Below are positions 36,558 through 45,799 of a stretch of DNA of 46,263 nucleotides, in pieces; the stretch's first letter is position 1; each line of letters opens with the position of its first letter. The notes under the pieces were generated by a model, which did no database searches, was not told where the DNA came from, and worked only from the letters and a program-made list of their open reading frames with translations. This DNA comes from Tannerellaceae bacterium (GTDB lineage: Bacteria; Bacteroidota; Bacteroidia; Bacteroidales; Tannerellaceae), in NCBI GenBank assembly GCA_021201295.1, contig JAJQFE010000053.1:1-46263 (forward strand), written 5' to 3'. Position numbers and translations under genes: made by a program.

Positions 36558-38081
36558 ATGACTGCAACGAAGCGAATGAAACGTGCGTTGGTCTCTGTTT
36601 ATCACAAAGAGGGACTGGATGAAATCTTAAATAAACTTCACAATGAGGGTGTTAGCTTTGTTTCGACGGGTGGAACCCAAACTTTTATCGAATCTTTAGG
36701 ACTGCCTTGTGATGCAGTGGAGGATCTGACCGGATATCCTTCTATTTTAGAAGGACGTGTAAAGACCCTGCATCCTAAAGTATTTGGTGGTATTCTGACC
36801 CGTAGGGACCATGAAACGGATAAAACTCAGATCTCTGAATATGAAATTCCTGAAATTGACCTGGTCATTGTAGATCTCTATCCATTTGAGGAAACCGTTG
36901 CTTCCGGTGCGGAAGAGCAGGCTATTATTGAAAAAATAGATATAGGTGGTATTTCTCTGATACGTGCCGCTGCCAAAAATTTTAAAGATGTGGTAATTGT
37001 TGCTTCCAAAGCGCAGTATGGGCCTTTGATGCAGATTTTGGAGGAAAAAGGTGCGGAAACTTCTTTAGAAGACCGGAAATGGTTTGCCAAAGAGGCTTTT
37101 GGTGTTTCTTCCGCTTATGACAGTGCTATTTTTAACTATTTTGACAGTGAGGAAGAGTCTGCCTGTTGGGTAGCCGTGAATAGTCCTATGCATCTGAGAT
37201 ATGGAGAAAATCCTCATCAGCAGGCTAAGTTTTATGGTAAGTTTGAGGATGTGTTTGAACAGTTGCATGGAAAAGAAATTTCCTATAACAATTTGTTGGA
37301 TATTGACGCTGCTGTGTCACTCATCGACGAATTTGATGAGTTGACGTTTGCTATTCTAAAACATAACAATGCCTGTGGTATTGCTTCCCGTCCTACAGTA
37401 GTTGAGGCCTGGAAGGATGCATTGGCGGGGGACCCGGTATCTGCGTTTGGCGGAATCCTGGTTACGAATGCGGCGGTTACCAAAGATGCCGCGGAGGAGA
37501 TCAATAAAATATTCTTTGAGGTCATTATTGCTCCGGATTATGATACGGATGCCCTGGAAGTGCTGATGCAGAAGAAAAACCGCATCATCCTGATCCGCAA
37601 AGAAACGGAAACAGGTGCGAAACAGTTCCGTTCGTTGTTGAATGGAGTATTGGTGCAGGATAAAGACCTGAGTATCCAGACTGCTTCTGACCTGGAACCT
37701 CTTACAGAAAAACAACCTACTCCACAGGAAGTGGAGGACCTGTTATTTGCTAATAAACTGGTAAAGCATAGTAAATCAAACGCAATTACCCTGGTAAAAA
37801 ACAAACAGTTATGTGCCAGTGGGATAGGACAGACATCCCGTGTGGATGCGTTAAAGCAGGCTATAGAAAAAGCTAACTCTTTTCATTTTGACCTGCATGG
37901 GGCTGTAATGGCATCGGATGCTTTCTTCCCCTTCCCTGATTGTGTGGAGATCGCAGATAAAGCTGGTATTACAGCGGTTATACAACCGGGAGGTTCTATA
38001 AATGATAAACTATCTGTTGCTTATTGTGATGAGCATGGATTAGCTATGGTAAAGACTGGTATTCGTCATTTCAAACATTAA
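36558..38081 (+). CDS. purH: Bifunctional AICAR formyltransferase / IMP cyclohydrolase
   Basis: Intact 507-residue enzyme for the last two steps of IMP synthesis. The N-terminal IMP cyclohydrolase (about 1-200) has STGGT, GRVKTLHPKVFGGIL and IGGISLIRAAAKN. The C-terminal transformylase has RYGENPHQ, and the Lys-His pair in ILKHNNACGIA. The end (FFPFPDCVEIADKAGITAVI, QPGGSINDK) is canonical. It starts the operon with mreB 25 bases downstream, a Bacteroidales arrangement that ties purine synthesis to cell elongation genes. Confidence 0.96.
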   Translation: MTATKRMKRALVSVYHKEGLDEILNKLHNEGVSFVSTGGTQTFIESLGLPCDAVEDLTGYPSILEGRVKTLHPKVFGGILTRRDHETDKTQISEYEIPEIDLVIVDLYPFEETVASGAEEQAIIEKIDIGGISLIRAAAKNFKDVVIVASKAQYGPLMQILEEKGAETSLEDRKWFAKEAFGVSSAYDSAIFNYFDSEEESACWVAVNSPMHLRYGENPHQQAKFYGKFEDVFEQLHGKEISYNNLLDIDAAVSLIDEFDELTFAILKHNNACGIASRPTVVEAWKDALAGDPVSAFGGILVTNAAVTKDAAEEINKIFFEVIIAPDYDTDALEVLMQKKNRIILIRKETETGAKQFRSLLNGVLVQDKDLSIQTASDLEPLTEKQPTPQEVEDLLFANKLVKHSKSNAITLVKNKQLCASGIGQTSRVDALKQAIEKANSFHFDLHGAVMASDAFFPFPDCVEIADKAGITAVIQPGGSINDKLSVAYCDEHGLAMVKTGIRHFKH

Positions 38082-38106
38082 TGTTTTAAAAAAAGAAAAA
38101 AAGATT

Positions 38107-39126
38107 ATGGGATTATTCTCTTTTATGCAGGAAATTGCGATGGATCTGGGAACAGCGAACACCATTATCATTTATAATGGTAAAGTTGTCGTGGATGCAC
38201 CGTCAGTTGTTGCGTTAGACAGACGGACAGATAAAGTATTAGCTGTTGGGGAAAAAGCCCGTCAGATGCATGGTAGGACGCACGAGAACATTCGTACGAT
38301 CCGTCCGTTGCGGGATGGGGTGATTGCGGATTTCTTTGCTGCGGAGCAGATGATCCGTGGTATGATCAAAATGATCGGTACCAAGAACCGCTGGTTTTCT
38401 CCTTCCCTACGTATTGTTGTTTGTATCCCTTCCGGAAGTACGGAAGTGGAACTCCGTGCGGTAAGAGACTCTGCGGAACACGCCGGAGGACGGGATGTAT
38501 ATATGATATATGAACCGATGGCGGCTGCTATTGGTATTGGTATAGATGTAGAATCCCCGGAAGGGAATATGATTGTGGATATAGGGGGTGGAACCACTGA
38601 AATTGCGGTTATTTCCCTGGGTGGTATTGTGTCCAATAAATCTATCCGTATTGCAGGAGATGACCTGACTGTAGAAATCATGGAGTATATGCGTCGTCAG
38701 CATAATGTGAAGGTGGGGGAACGGACTGCTGAGCAGATCAAAATTCATGTAGGGTCCGCATTGACTTTCTTAGACAATCCACCGGAGGATTATATTGTGC
38801 ATGGTCCGAACCAAATGACAGCTCTGCCGATGGAAGTTCCTGTTTCTTACCAGGAAATTGCCCATTGCCTTGAAAAATCGATCTCTAAAATGGAAGTCGC
38901 TATTCTGAGTGCTCTGGAACAGACGCCTCCGGAATTGTATGCGGATATTGTGCGAAATGGTATTTATCTGGCAGGTGGTGGTGCTTTGATAAGAGGACTG
39001 GACAAACGTCTGACGGATAAGATCAATATTAAATTCCATGTAGCGGAAGATCCTTTGCATGTAGTAGCCAAGGGAACAGGGATTGCTTTAAAGAATATAG
39101 ATAAATTTAATTTCCTTATTCAATAA
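38107..39126 (+). CDS. mreB: Rod shape-determining protein MreB
   Basis: Intact 339-residue actin homologue. Phosphate 1 loop MDLGTANTIIIYNG, phosphate 2 DIGGGTTEIAV, and the adenosine-binding GIYLAGGGALIRGLDK are all present. It forms membrane-associated filaments that guide the elongation machinery encoded downstream. A hairpin repeat lies between it and mreC. Confidence 0.96.
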   Translation: MGLFSFMQEIAMDLGTANTIIIYNGKVVVDAPSVVALDRRTDKVLAVGEKARQMHGRTHENIRTIRPLRDGVIADFFAAEQMIRGMIKMIGTKNRWFSPSLRIVVCIPSGSTEVELRAVRDSAEHAGGRDVYMIYEPMAAAIGIGIDVESPEGNMIVDIGGGTTEIAVISLGGIVSNKSIRIAGDDLTVEIMEYMRRQHNVKVGERTAEQIKIHVGSALTFLDNPPEDYIVHGPNQMTALPMEVPVSYQEIAHCLEKSISKMEVAILSALEQTPPELYADIVRNGIYLAGGGALIRGLDKRLTDKINIKFHVAEDPLHVVAKGTGIALKNIDKFNFLIQ

Positions 39127-39127
39127 T

Positions 39128-39192
39128 TTAATTAATTGATAATTGATAATTAAAAGTACCTAACTAATTGTCAATTGTCAATTGTCAATTAA
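39128..39192. repeat. AATTG-rich hairpin repeat between mreB and mreC
   Basis: Two to three copies of a 7-base unit AATTGAT on the left (39134-39152) face three copies of AATTGTC on the right (39166-39190). The arms pair with G-T wobbles around a 12-14-base centre. The right arm contains the TTG at 39182 that opens a longer mreC frame. Such tandem-inverted AATTGTC elements are a familiar intergenic repeat type in Bacteroidota. Confidence 0.6.
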
Positions 39193-39199
39193 TCTTACT

Positions 39200-40057
39200 G
39201 TGCGTAAACTGCTTGACTTCCTGATAAGAAAAAGGCATTGGTTCCTCTTTATTCTGCTTGAAATTATTTCCATATTACTGATCTATCGTAGTAATGCTTA
39301 TCAACGGAACATAATTTTCAGTACGGCTAATGTTGTTTTCGGGAAGGTTATTTCTGTTTCGGGCAATGTATATGCTTATCTGCACCTGAAAGAGGTAAAT
39401 AAGGAGTTGCTGGAACGGAACGGGGAACTTGAAATGGCTGTTTTGCATTTACAGGACCAGATAGAGGCTATGGTGGCTGATACGGTGCGGTTTTCCGGTT
39501 TTGTTCCTGTTGATTCTGTGGATCATTTTCCTTATTCTTTTATTACGGCCAGGGTGGTGAATAATAGTGTCGCTAAGATTTTTAACTATATCACCCTGGA
39601 CAAGGGAAGAAAAGACGGGGTAGCTATTGATATGGGGGTGGTTTCTGAAAGAGGTGTGGTGGGGATTGTTTCTACGGTGTCGGATCATTATTCTGTCGTA
39701 CTTCCTGTCCTGAATCCTAAATTCCGTCTCAGTGGTAAGGTGTTGGGAAGTAGTTATTTCGGCTTGCTTAGCTGGAATAGACGGAGCACCCGGTATGCCA
39801 ATCTGGACGAATTGCCCCGGCATGTAGACTTTCAGGAAGGAGATACGATCATTACGAGTGGGTATTCGGCGGTTTTTCCGGAAGGATTGATGGTGGGTAC
39901 GGTTTCTTCTTTCAGGAAACAGAATGATGATAATTTTTATTCGCTGGAAGTTCAGCTGGCTACTGATTTTCATACGTTGAAGAATGTGAAGATCATCCGG
40001 AATTATGACCAGGCTGAGCGCCGGAAATTAGAAGAGGAAGCAAGGGCACATGATTAA
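39200..40057 (+). CDS. mreC: Rod shape-determining protein MreC
   Basis: Intact protein of 285 residues from GTG 39200 (VRKLLDFLIRKRHWFLFILL). A TTG at 39182 would add six residues coded by the hairpin repeat, so the GTG is preferred. One N-terminal transmembrane helix (about 12-32), a coiled coil (60-95), then two beta domains with GRKDGVAIDMGVVSERGVVG and GDTIITSGYSAVFPEGLMVG. MreC bridges MreB to PBP2 in the periplasm. It overlaps mreD by 8 bases. Confidence 0.92.
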   Translation: MRKLLDFLIRKRHWFLFILLEIISILLIYRSNAYQRNIIFSTANVVFGKVISVSGNVYAYLHLKEVNKELLERNGELEMAVLHLQDQIEAMVADTVRFSGFVPVDSVDHFPYSFITARVVNNSVAKIFNYITLDKGRKDGVAIDMGVVSERGVVGIVSTVSDHYSVVLPVLNPKFRLSGKVLGSSYFGLLSWNRRSTRYANLDELPRHVDFQEGDTIITSGYSAVFPEGLMVGTVSSFRKQNDDNFYSLEVQLATDFHTLKNVKIIRNYDQAERRKLEEEARAHD

Positions 40058-40568
40058 CCATATACTAATGGGGACAATCTATTTTATCATACTTGTGTTG
40101 GTGCAGGTACTGATCCTGAATAATATCCATTTTTTCAGGGTAGCGATCCCGTTTTTATATCTTTATTTTATCCTGAAACTTCCGGTAGGGACTTCCCGTT
40201 CCCTGGTGGTCTTTTTATCTTTCCTGACAGGTCTGGTCATTGATATTTTTTCCAATACTCCGGGTATGCATGCGGCTGCCTGTACGTTGACCGGATTTCT
40301 GCGGGAAGGGATTATTGAATTGTTTATGGGAAAAGACCTGGTGGAGGGTGTGTTTCCTTCTTACCGGACATTTAGATTTGGTGGATTTGTTAAATATATC
40401 TTTACCTGTGTGGTTTTGCATCACACGGCTTTATTCATGATCGAATCCCTGACTTTCTTTGACCCGCTCTTTCTCACCTTGCGTATTGTTTCAAGTGTGA
40501 TCCTGACTACGTTACTTATTTGTACGATTGAAGCATTTAATATAGAATCACAGAAAAGTGGAGAATAA
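40050..40568 (+). CDS. mreD: Rod shape-determining protein MreD
   Basis: Intact 172-residue membrane protein with about five hydrophobic helices and the family block GLVIDIFSNTPGMHAAACTL. It is a small partner in the elongation complex. Its start overlaps mreC by 8 bases and its end overlaps mrdA by 11, so translation is coupled. Confidence 0.92.
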   Translation: MINHILMGTIYFIILVLVQVLILNNIHFFRVAIPFLYLYFILKLPVGTSRSLVVFLSFLTGLVIDIFSNTPGMHAAACTLTGFLREGIIELFMGKDLVEGVFPSYRTFRFGGFVKYIFTCVVLHHTALFMIESLTFFDPLFLTLRIVSSVILTTLLICTIEAFNIESQKSGE

Positions 40569-42414
40569 TCTGAAGTATAAACTGAAGAACAGGCGTTACA
40601 TTATTTCTGCAGCGGTGGTCGGCCTGGTTCTTATTTTTATTATCCGCCTGTTTTTCTTACAGATCCTGAACAGTGACTACAAAGCATGGGCGGATAGTAA
40701 TGCTTTTTTAAAGAAAACATTATATCCTTCCCGCGGAATGATCTATGACCGGAATGGGAAATTGCTGGTCTATAATCAGCCGGCCTATGATGTCATAGTG
40801 GTAATGCGGGAAGTACAGCCGTTTGATACGCTGGATTTCTGTAGTACGCTGGGTATTAGTAAAGAGCAGTTTGATAAGCGGATTACGGATATTAAAAACC
40901 GCCGTCTTAATCCGGGATATTCTTCGTATGTCCCTCAACTTTTTATGAATCATTTGTCTGCTCAGGAATATGGTGTTCTGCAGGAGAAATTATATAAATT
41001 CCCGGGATTTTATATTCAAAACCGGACGATCCGTGAATATGAATATCCTTATGCTGCCCATGTGTTAGGGAGCATTGGAGAGGTAAACAGGAAAGATCTG
41101 GAGGAGGATTCCTACTATGTGCGTGGGGATTATTCCGGCCGTTCCGGTGTGGAGAAATCCTATGAAGAGTTGCTTAGGGGAGAAAAGGGCATTGAGATCC
41201 TGTTACGGGATGCCCATGGACGAATTAAAGGGAAGTATGAAGATGGGGCGCATGATATTCCTCCTGTTTCCGGGAAAAACCTGACGCTTTCTATTGATAT
41301 GGATCTGCAGGCGTATGGAGAGAAACTGATGCAGAATAAGGTGGGGGCAATCGTGATGATTGAGCCTGCTACCGGTGAAGTGTTGTGCATGATTTCTGCT
41401 CCTACTTTTGACCCGGGGATGCTGGTTGGACGACAGCGGGGAAAGAACTATGCGATCCTGGAAAAAGATCCTTTGAAACCCTTGTTTGACCGTGCGCTGA
41501 TGTCTTATTATCCACCCGGTTCTACTTTTAAGCCTGCTCAGGGACTGGTCTTTTTGCAGGAGGGGATTATTACGCCTGAAACCATGTATACCTGTGCACA
41601 TGGGTATCCTTTCCGTGGAGGGAAGCCGGCGTGTCACGGGCACTATTCTCCTTTGGGGTTGACGGCTGCCCTGGCTACTTCCTGTAATGCTTATTTTTGC
41701 TGGGGACTCAAGGATATGCTGGATGTAAAGCGCCGTTATCCGACTGTTCAGGATGCATTTGAGGTCTGGAAGAATCATATTGTCAGTATGGGGTTCGGCT
41801 ATAAATTAGGGATTGACCTACCGGGTGAGAAGCGGGGATATATTCCGAATAGTAAGGTATATGATAAGCTCTATAATAGCCGTTGGAATTCCAGCACGAT
41901 CATTTCCATCTCTATCGGGCAGGGGGAAATTATTGCCACTCCTTTACAGATCTGTAATCTGTCGGCTACGATTGCGAACCGGGGATATTTTCATACTCCG
42001 CATATTGTGAAAGAGGTGGAAGCAGGAGAATTGGATACGTTGTATACGAATAGAAAGTATCCTTCTGTTGAATCCCGTCATTATGAGCATATAGCCAGAG
42101 GCATGCGGGAGGCTGTACTGGGAGGCACCTGCCGGAGTGCCGCATTGCCAGATATTGAGGTGTGTGGTAAAACGGGTACGGCAGAGAATCCGCATGGGAA
42201 AGACCATTCTATTTTTATTGGATTTGCCCCGTATGATAAGCCGGAGGTGGCGATTGCCGTATTTATTGAGAATGCGGGTTTCGGAGCTACTTATGCTGTT
42301 CCTGTCGGTAAGTTGATGATGGAGAAATACCTGAAAGGAGAGATTTCGGATGCGAATAAATATACGGAAGACTATATTATAAACTCTGTAATTTTACCTA
42401 CGAATGTCTTATAG
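40558..42414 (+). CDS. mrdA: Penicillin-binding protein 2 (peptidoglycan transpeptidase)
   Basis: Intact 618-residue class B PBP. Start is GTG 40558 (no ATG nearby). One N-terminal transmembrane helix (about 14-36), the pedestal with PSRGMIYDRNGKLLVYN, and the transpeptidase domain with STFK (322-325, catalytic Ser), SCN (375-377) and KTG (538-540). It cross-links peptidoglycan during elongation together with RodA, whose gene overlaps by 11 bases. Confidence 0.95.
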   Translation: MENNLKYKLKNRRYIISAAVVGLVLIFIIRLFFLQILNSDYKAWADSNAFLKKTLYPSRGMIYDRNGKLLVYNQPAYDVIVVMREVQPFDTLDFCSTLGISKEQFDKRITDIKNRRLNPGYSSYVPQLFMNHLSAQEYGVLQEKLYKFPGFYIQNRTIREYEYPYAAHVLGSIGEVNRKDLEEDSYYVRGDYSGRSGVEKSYEELLRGEKGIEILLRDAHGRIKGKYEDGAHDIPPVSGKNLTLSIDMDLQAYGEKLMQNKVGAIVMIEPATGEVLCMISAPTFDPGMLVGRQRGKNYAILEKDPLKPLFDRALMSYYPPGSTFKPAQGLVFLQEGIITPETMYTCAHGYPFRGGKPACHGHYSPLGLTAALATSCNAYFCWGLKDMLDVKRRYPTVQDAFEVWKNHIVSMGFGYKLGIDLPGEKRGYIPNSKVYDKLYNSRWNSSTIISISIGQGEIIATPLQICNLSATIANRGYFHTPHIVKEVEAGELDTLYTNRKYPSVESRHYEHIARGMREAVLGGTCRSAALPDIEVCGKTGTAENPHGKDHSIFIGFAPYDKPEVAIAVFIENAGFGATYAVPVGKLMMEKYLKGEISDANKYTEDYIINSVILPTNVL

Positions 42415-43852
42415 GAAGACGGAGATATGGAGGACGATTGACTGGTTTACTATCCTGCTCTATGTGATTATAGTGGTGGCGGGATGGTTCACGATCTGTG
42501 GTGCCAGTTATGAGTTTGACCATGTCGGATTGTTTGATCCTTCCGGCCGTCCCGGTTCCCAGTTAATCTGGATTGGTACGGCTTTTATACTGATCTTTAT
42601 TATTCTCATGCTGGAGAGTGACTTTTTTGATGTGTTTTCTATGCTAATCTATATCGGGGTCATTGCTTTGCTGATTGTCACAATATTTGTCGCTTCTGAT
42701 ATAAAAGGGTCCCGTTCCTGGCTGGTTTTGGGACCTATCCGGTTACAACCTGCTGAGTTTGCCAAGTTTGCGACGGGGCTTGCCCTGGCGAAGCTGATCA
42801 GCGGATATGGGTTTAAATTAACTACAGTAAAAAACTTTTCGTATGCGTTGCTGATCATTTTTTTACCGATGGTCTGTATCCTGTTGCAGCAGGAGACGGG
42901 ATCTGCGTTAGTTTACCTGGCTTTTTTCTTAGTATTATATAGAGAGGGAATGTCTGGTTATATATTACTGACTGGTGTATGTGCTGTCGTCTTTTTTGTG
43001 GTGAGTATGAAATATTCTGAAGTTATGGTTGGGATTACTCCTTTGGGAGAACTGATCGTCTTGTGTTTAATCCAGCTTATCACTGTGTTATTAGTACAAA
43101 TCATCCGGGGGAATATGTTGGCTGTAAAGGTTATTCTGGGAGGATCTCTTGTGACTTATCTGGTGGCCTATATTGTGTCGTTCTATATGCCGGTTAATTT
43201 TGTATGGGTGTCGGTTGCGTTGATTGTATTTACTGCTTTTTACCTGCTGTATCTTTCTACCCGTAGCTGGGTCTGGCATTATTTGCTGATTGCTGTTTTT
43301 GCTATCGGTTCTGTTTTGTTCATGTTCTCAGTGGATTATGTATTTGATGAGATCCTGGAGCCTCACCAGCAGATACGTATTAAGGTTTCCCTGGGACTGG
43401 AAGATGATCCGACGGGAGCGGGATATAATGTGAATCAATCCAAGATTGCCATCGGATCGGGGGGACTGACCGGAAAGGGCTTTCTGAATGGTACGCAAAC
43501 GAAATTGAAGTATGTGCCGGAGCAGGATACGGATTTTATATTCTGTACGGTAGGTGAGGAACAGGGCTTTATCGGGGCTACATTGGTACTTATCCTGTTT
43601 GCTGTGTTTATTTTACGTCTGATTGTACTGGCGGAGCGGCAGAAAAGTACCTTTGGAAGAGTCTACGGGTATGGTGTGGCCTCTATTTTCTTTTTTCATC
43701 TGGCTATTAATGTAGGTATGGTAACCGGCCTGGCTCCTGTAATTGGTATTCCTCTGCCTTTCTTTAGTTACGGTGGATCTTCTTTATGGGGATTTACTAT
43801 CCTGTTATTTATATTCCTCCGCCTGGATGCAGGTAAGAAGGAACGGCTTTGA
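42404..43852 (+). CDS. rodA: Rod shape-determining protein RodA (SEDS glycosyltransferase)
   Basis: Intact 482-residue integral membrane protein of about ten or more helices. SEDS-family blocks: GSRSWLVLGPIRLQPAEFAK, LQQETGSALVYLAFF (with the catalytic region), QTKLKYVPEQDTDFIFCTVG and the end LPFFSYGGSSLWG. It polymerises glycan strands from lipid II. Last gene of the purH-mre operon; its stop is one base away from that of the convergent gldH, with no terminator between. Confidence 0.95.
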   Translation: MSYRKTEIWRTIDWFTILLYVIIVVAGWFTICGASYEFDHVGLFDPSGRPGSQLIWIGTAFILIFIILMLESDFFDVFSMLIYIGVIALLIVTIFVASDIKGSRSWLVLGPIRLQPAEFAKFATGLALAKLISGYGFKLTTVKNFSYALLIIFLPMVCILLQQETGSALVYLAFFLVLYREGMSGYILLTGVCAVVFFVVSMKYSEVMVGITPLGELIVLCLIQLITVLLVQIIRGNMLAVKVILGGSLVTYLVAYIVSFYMPVNFVWVSVALIVFTAFYLLYLSTRSWVWHYLLIAVFAIGSVLFMFSVDYVFDEILEPHQQIRIKVSLGLEDDPTGAGYNVNQSKIAIGSGGLTGKGFLNGTQTKLKYVPEQDTDFIFCTVGEEQGFIGATLVLILFAVFILRLIVLAERQKSTFGRVYGYGVASIFFFHLAINVGMVTGLAPVIGIPLPFFSYGGSSLWGFTILLFIFLRLDAGKKERL

Positions 43853-43853
43853 A

Positions 43854-44351
43854 TCAACGTGCTTTTTCTACCCGGAAACCGATTTCCTGTATGCCTTTTA
43901 ATACCTCTGTCCGCATGCCCTGCCTAAAACTATAGGTATATTGCCCTTCATAAGGAAACATATAACTGGTCCGTAGCGGGAAACTGGAATGGAACAGGGA
44001 AATCCCTTTTCCGTACCATTTACCGAAATCATCTGCTAACATACATTCGAGTGTATCCCGTTGAAGCGTGCCGATGGGTGGTTCAATGGTGTAAAAGACC
44101 CACAGATTCTGGAAAGGATAGAGGTTGTTGTTCCGTATATCCAGGGTCAGGTTGTAAGGGACAGTGACGTCATCTATATAGAATGTGAAGTAATACTCCT
44201 TATCCTTCTCCCATGTCCGGTCTGCTATGGCCTGATACTGGTCATAGATAGCCTTGTTTTCACAGGAGAAGCATAAGAAGCTTATTATGATAAAAAGAAA
44301 ATTTTTAAGCTTCTGGCTTAGGTTTGTTTGATTTACCCTGCGGTTTATCAT
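43854..44351 (-). CDS. gldH: Gliding-motility/cell-surface lipoprotein GldH family
   Basis: Intact protein of 165 residues from ATG 44351, which overlaps ricT by 47 bases; no closer start exists. Lipoprotein signal with FLCFSC (Cys 30). Mature part with DDVTVPYNLTLDIRNNNLYP, LADDFGKWYGKGI and a C-terminal GFRVEK match GldH. In flavobacteria GldH is needed for gliding, but non-gliding Bacteroidales also carry it, so its job here is unknown. The longer open frame upstream to 44528 is the shadow of ricT's low-complexity tail. Confidence 0.88.
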   Translation of the reverse strand: MINRRVNQTNLSQKLKNFLFIIISFLCFSCENKAIYDQYQAIADRTWEKDKEYYFTFYIDDVTVPYNLTLDIRNNNLYPFQNLWVFYTIEPPIGTLQRDTLECMLADDFGKWYGKGISLFHSSFPLRTSYMFPYEGQYTYSFRQGMRTEVLKGIQEIGFRVEKAR

Positions 44352-45627
44352 TCGTTCCTTTTTGTCTGTTTTTATTAGGTCTCGGATTGTTTCCCTTATT
44401 CCGGTTATTCTGATTGCGGGGATTAGAATGGTTGTTTTCTCCGTTGTTCTCTTTTTTAGCAACCACTTTCCGTGGTGAGGACTGGTTATTTCCGGCTTCT
44501 GCCTGTGTTCCGTTATTCCCATTCCCATTTCCGTTACTCCGTTTCTTCTTCTTTTTCTTTAGCGTATTATCAAAACGGGTGAGGCTTTCCTGTCTTAAAA
44601 TGTCATGTGCATCTCTTTTCGGCGGGGTGATTTTGGTATCGGCTTCTAGGGAAGCCGGTTTGTTCCCTTTTTTATTCATATAGATAATGTCAAACACCCG
44701 GTCTGCGGAAATGGTCACCAGATTGGCTCCGAAAGATTTGTCGGTTGAATAGGTCATTTCCCGCTTGAAAATATCTGTTTTGAAATGGTAATAGGTATTT
44801 TCTTTGGTCTCTAACGGAATTTCTTTGGAGGGCAACCTCTTTTGTGCTTCTACATAGGCGTCTACCTCATAGTTGATGCAGCATTTCAGTTTGGCACATT
44901 GTCCAGCCAGTTTCTGTGGGTTCATGGAAATATCCTGGTAATGGGCTGCCCTGGTAGCTACGGAAACAAAACTGGTCATCCAGCTTGAACAGCATAATTC
45001 TCTTCCGCAGGAACCAATTCCACCGATTCGTCCGGCTTCCTGCCGTGCTCCGATTTGTTTCATTTCGATACGGACGCGAAATGCTTCTGCCAGTACTTTG
45101 ATCAGTTGCCTGAAGTCTACCCGCTCATCTGCGATATAATAGAAGATCGCTTTGTTCCCGTTTCCCTGGTATTCCACATCTCCTATCTTCATATTAAGCC
45201 CGAGGTCGGCGGCTATTTGCCGGGAGCGGATCATGGTTTCGTGTTCCTTTGCTTTTGCTTCGTTATATTTTTCAATATCTGTTGGTTTTGCTTTCCTGTA
45301 TACCCGTTTGATTTCTACTCCTTCTGTCCGGGTATTATTCTTTTTCATTTGCAGCAGCACCAGTTTCCCGGTCAGAGTAACGGTTCCTATATCGTGTCCC
45401 AGACTTGCTTCTACGGCTACGACATCTCCTTTTTCCAGCGGTATCTTTGCACTGTTGAGGTAATAGCCTTTGCGTGTATTTTTGAATTGTACCTCTACAT
45501 AGTCGGTGGCATTCGCTGCATCCGGTACGTCGCAAAGCCAGTCGTAGGTGTTGAGTTTATTATTTTGTATCTTACTGCATCCTTTCCTTCCCATGCAGCA
45601 GCTACCTTTATTTAGTTTGAAATCCAT
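44305..45627 (-). CDS. ricT: PSP1-domain protein RicT/YaaT family
   Basis: Intact protein of 440 residues from ATG 45627 (a TTG at 45642 would add five). The core has the Cys-rich start (CCMGRKGCSKIQ), the PSP1 domain and CGRELCCSSWMTSF with GQCAKLKCCINYEVDAY, whose cysteines can bind an iron-sulfur cluster. In Bacillus RicT works with RNase Y in mRNA processing, and rny is present 10 kb away. The last 85 residues are a low-complexity basic tail (KKKKKKRSNGNGNGNNG then N, K, P rich) likely to bind RNA or be disordered. Confidence 0.9.
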   Translation of the reverse strand: MDFKLNKGSCCMGRKGCSKIQNNKLNTYDWLCDVPDAANATDYVEVQFKNTRKGYYLNSAKIPLEKGDVVAVEASLGHDIGTVTLTGKLVLLQMKKNNTRTEGVEIKRVYRKAKPTDIEKYNEAKAKEHETMIRSRQIAADLGLNMKIGDVEYQGNGNKAIFYYIADERVDFRQLIKVLAEAFRVRIEMKQIGARQEAGRIGGIGSCGRELCCSSWMTSFVSVATRAAHYQDISMNPQKLAGQCAKLKCCINYEVDAYVEAQKRLPSKEIPLETKENTYYHFKTDIFKREMTYSTDKSFGANLVTISADRVFDIIYMNKKGNKPASLEADTKITPPKRDAHDILRQESLTRFDNTLKKKKKKRSNGNGNGNNGTQAEAGNNQSSPRKVVAKKENNGENNHSNPRNQNNRNKGNNPRPNKNRQKGTNDKPQGKSNKPKPEA

Positions 45628-45647
45628 TTTTTTAACTGTCAATATAT

Positions 45648-45659
45648 AAGTATACTATA
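45648..45659. other. Copy of the 22-bp repeat core in the ricT leader
   Basis: TAAGTATACTAT is identical to the core of the second 22-bp repeat at 7086. It lies between the ricT -7 box and its ATG. Confidence 0.4.
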
Positions 45660-45669
45660 TGTCTGCAGG

Positions 45670-45677
45670 CAAAAGTA
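45670..45677 (-). promoter_or_regulatory. -7 box TACTTTTG for the ricT-gldH operon
   Basis: Minus-strand TACTTTTG, 42 bases before the ricT ATG at 45627; no clear -33 match. Confidence 0.55.
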
Positions 45678-45745
45678 GATATTTATTTTTAATGAAGTAT
45701 TATGTTAATTCTAAAAACGTATTGAGTTGCTGGAGAAGGAATAAT

Positions 45746-45781
45746 AAAAGAGAGAGATTTTTCTTTAAATCTCTCTCTTTT
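45746..45781 (-). terminator. 15-bp perfect hairpin terminator
   Basis: AAAAGAGAGAGATTT (45746-45760) pairs perfectly with AAATCTCTCTCTTTT (45767-45781). The minus strand continues with TTTTATTATT. It ends the AT-rich gene at 45800 and could also shield ricT from it. Confidence 0.75.
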
Positions 45782-45799
45782 AAAACCTTTTTATAGTAT

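Noticed and set aside
44351-44528. Longer GldH start giving 224 residues
   Set aside because: The extra part is antisense-phase reading of RicT's Asn/Lys-rich tail and would bury the lipoprotein signal.
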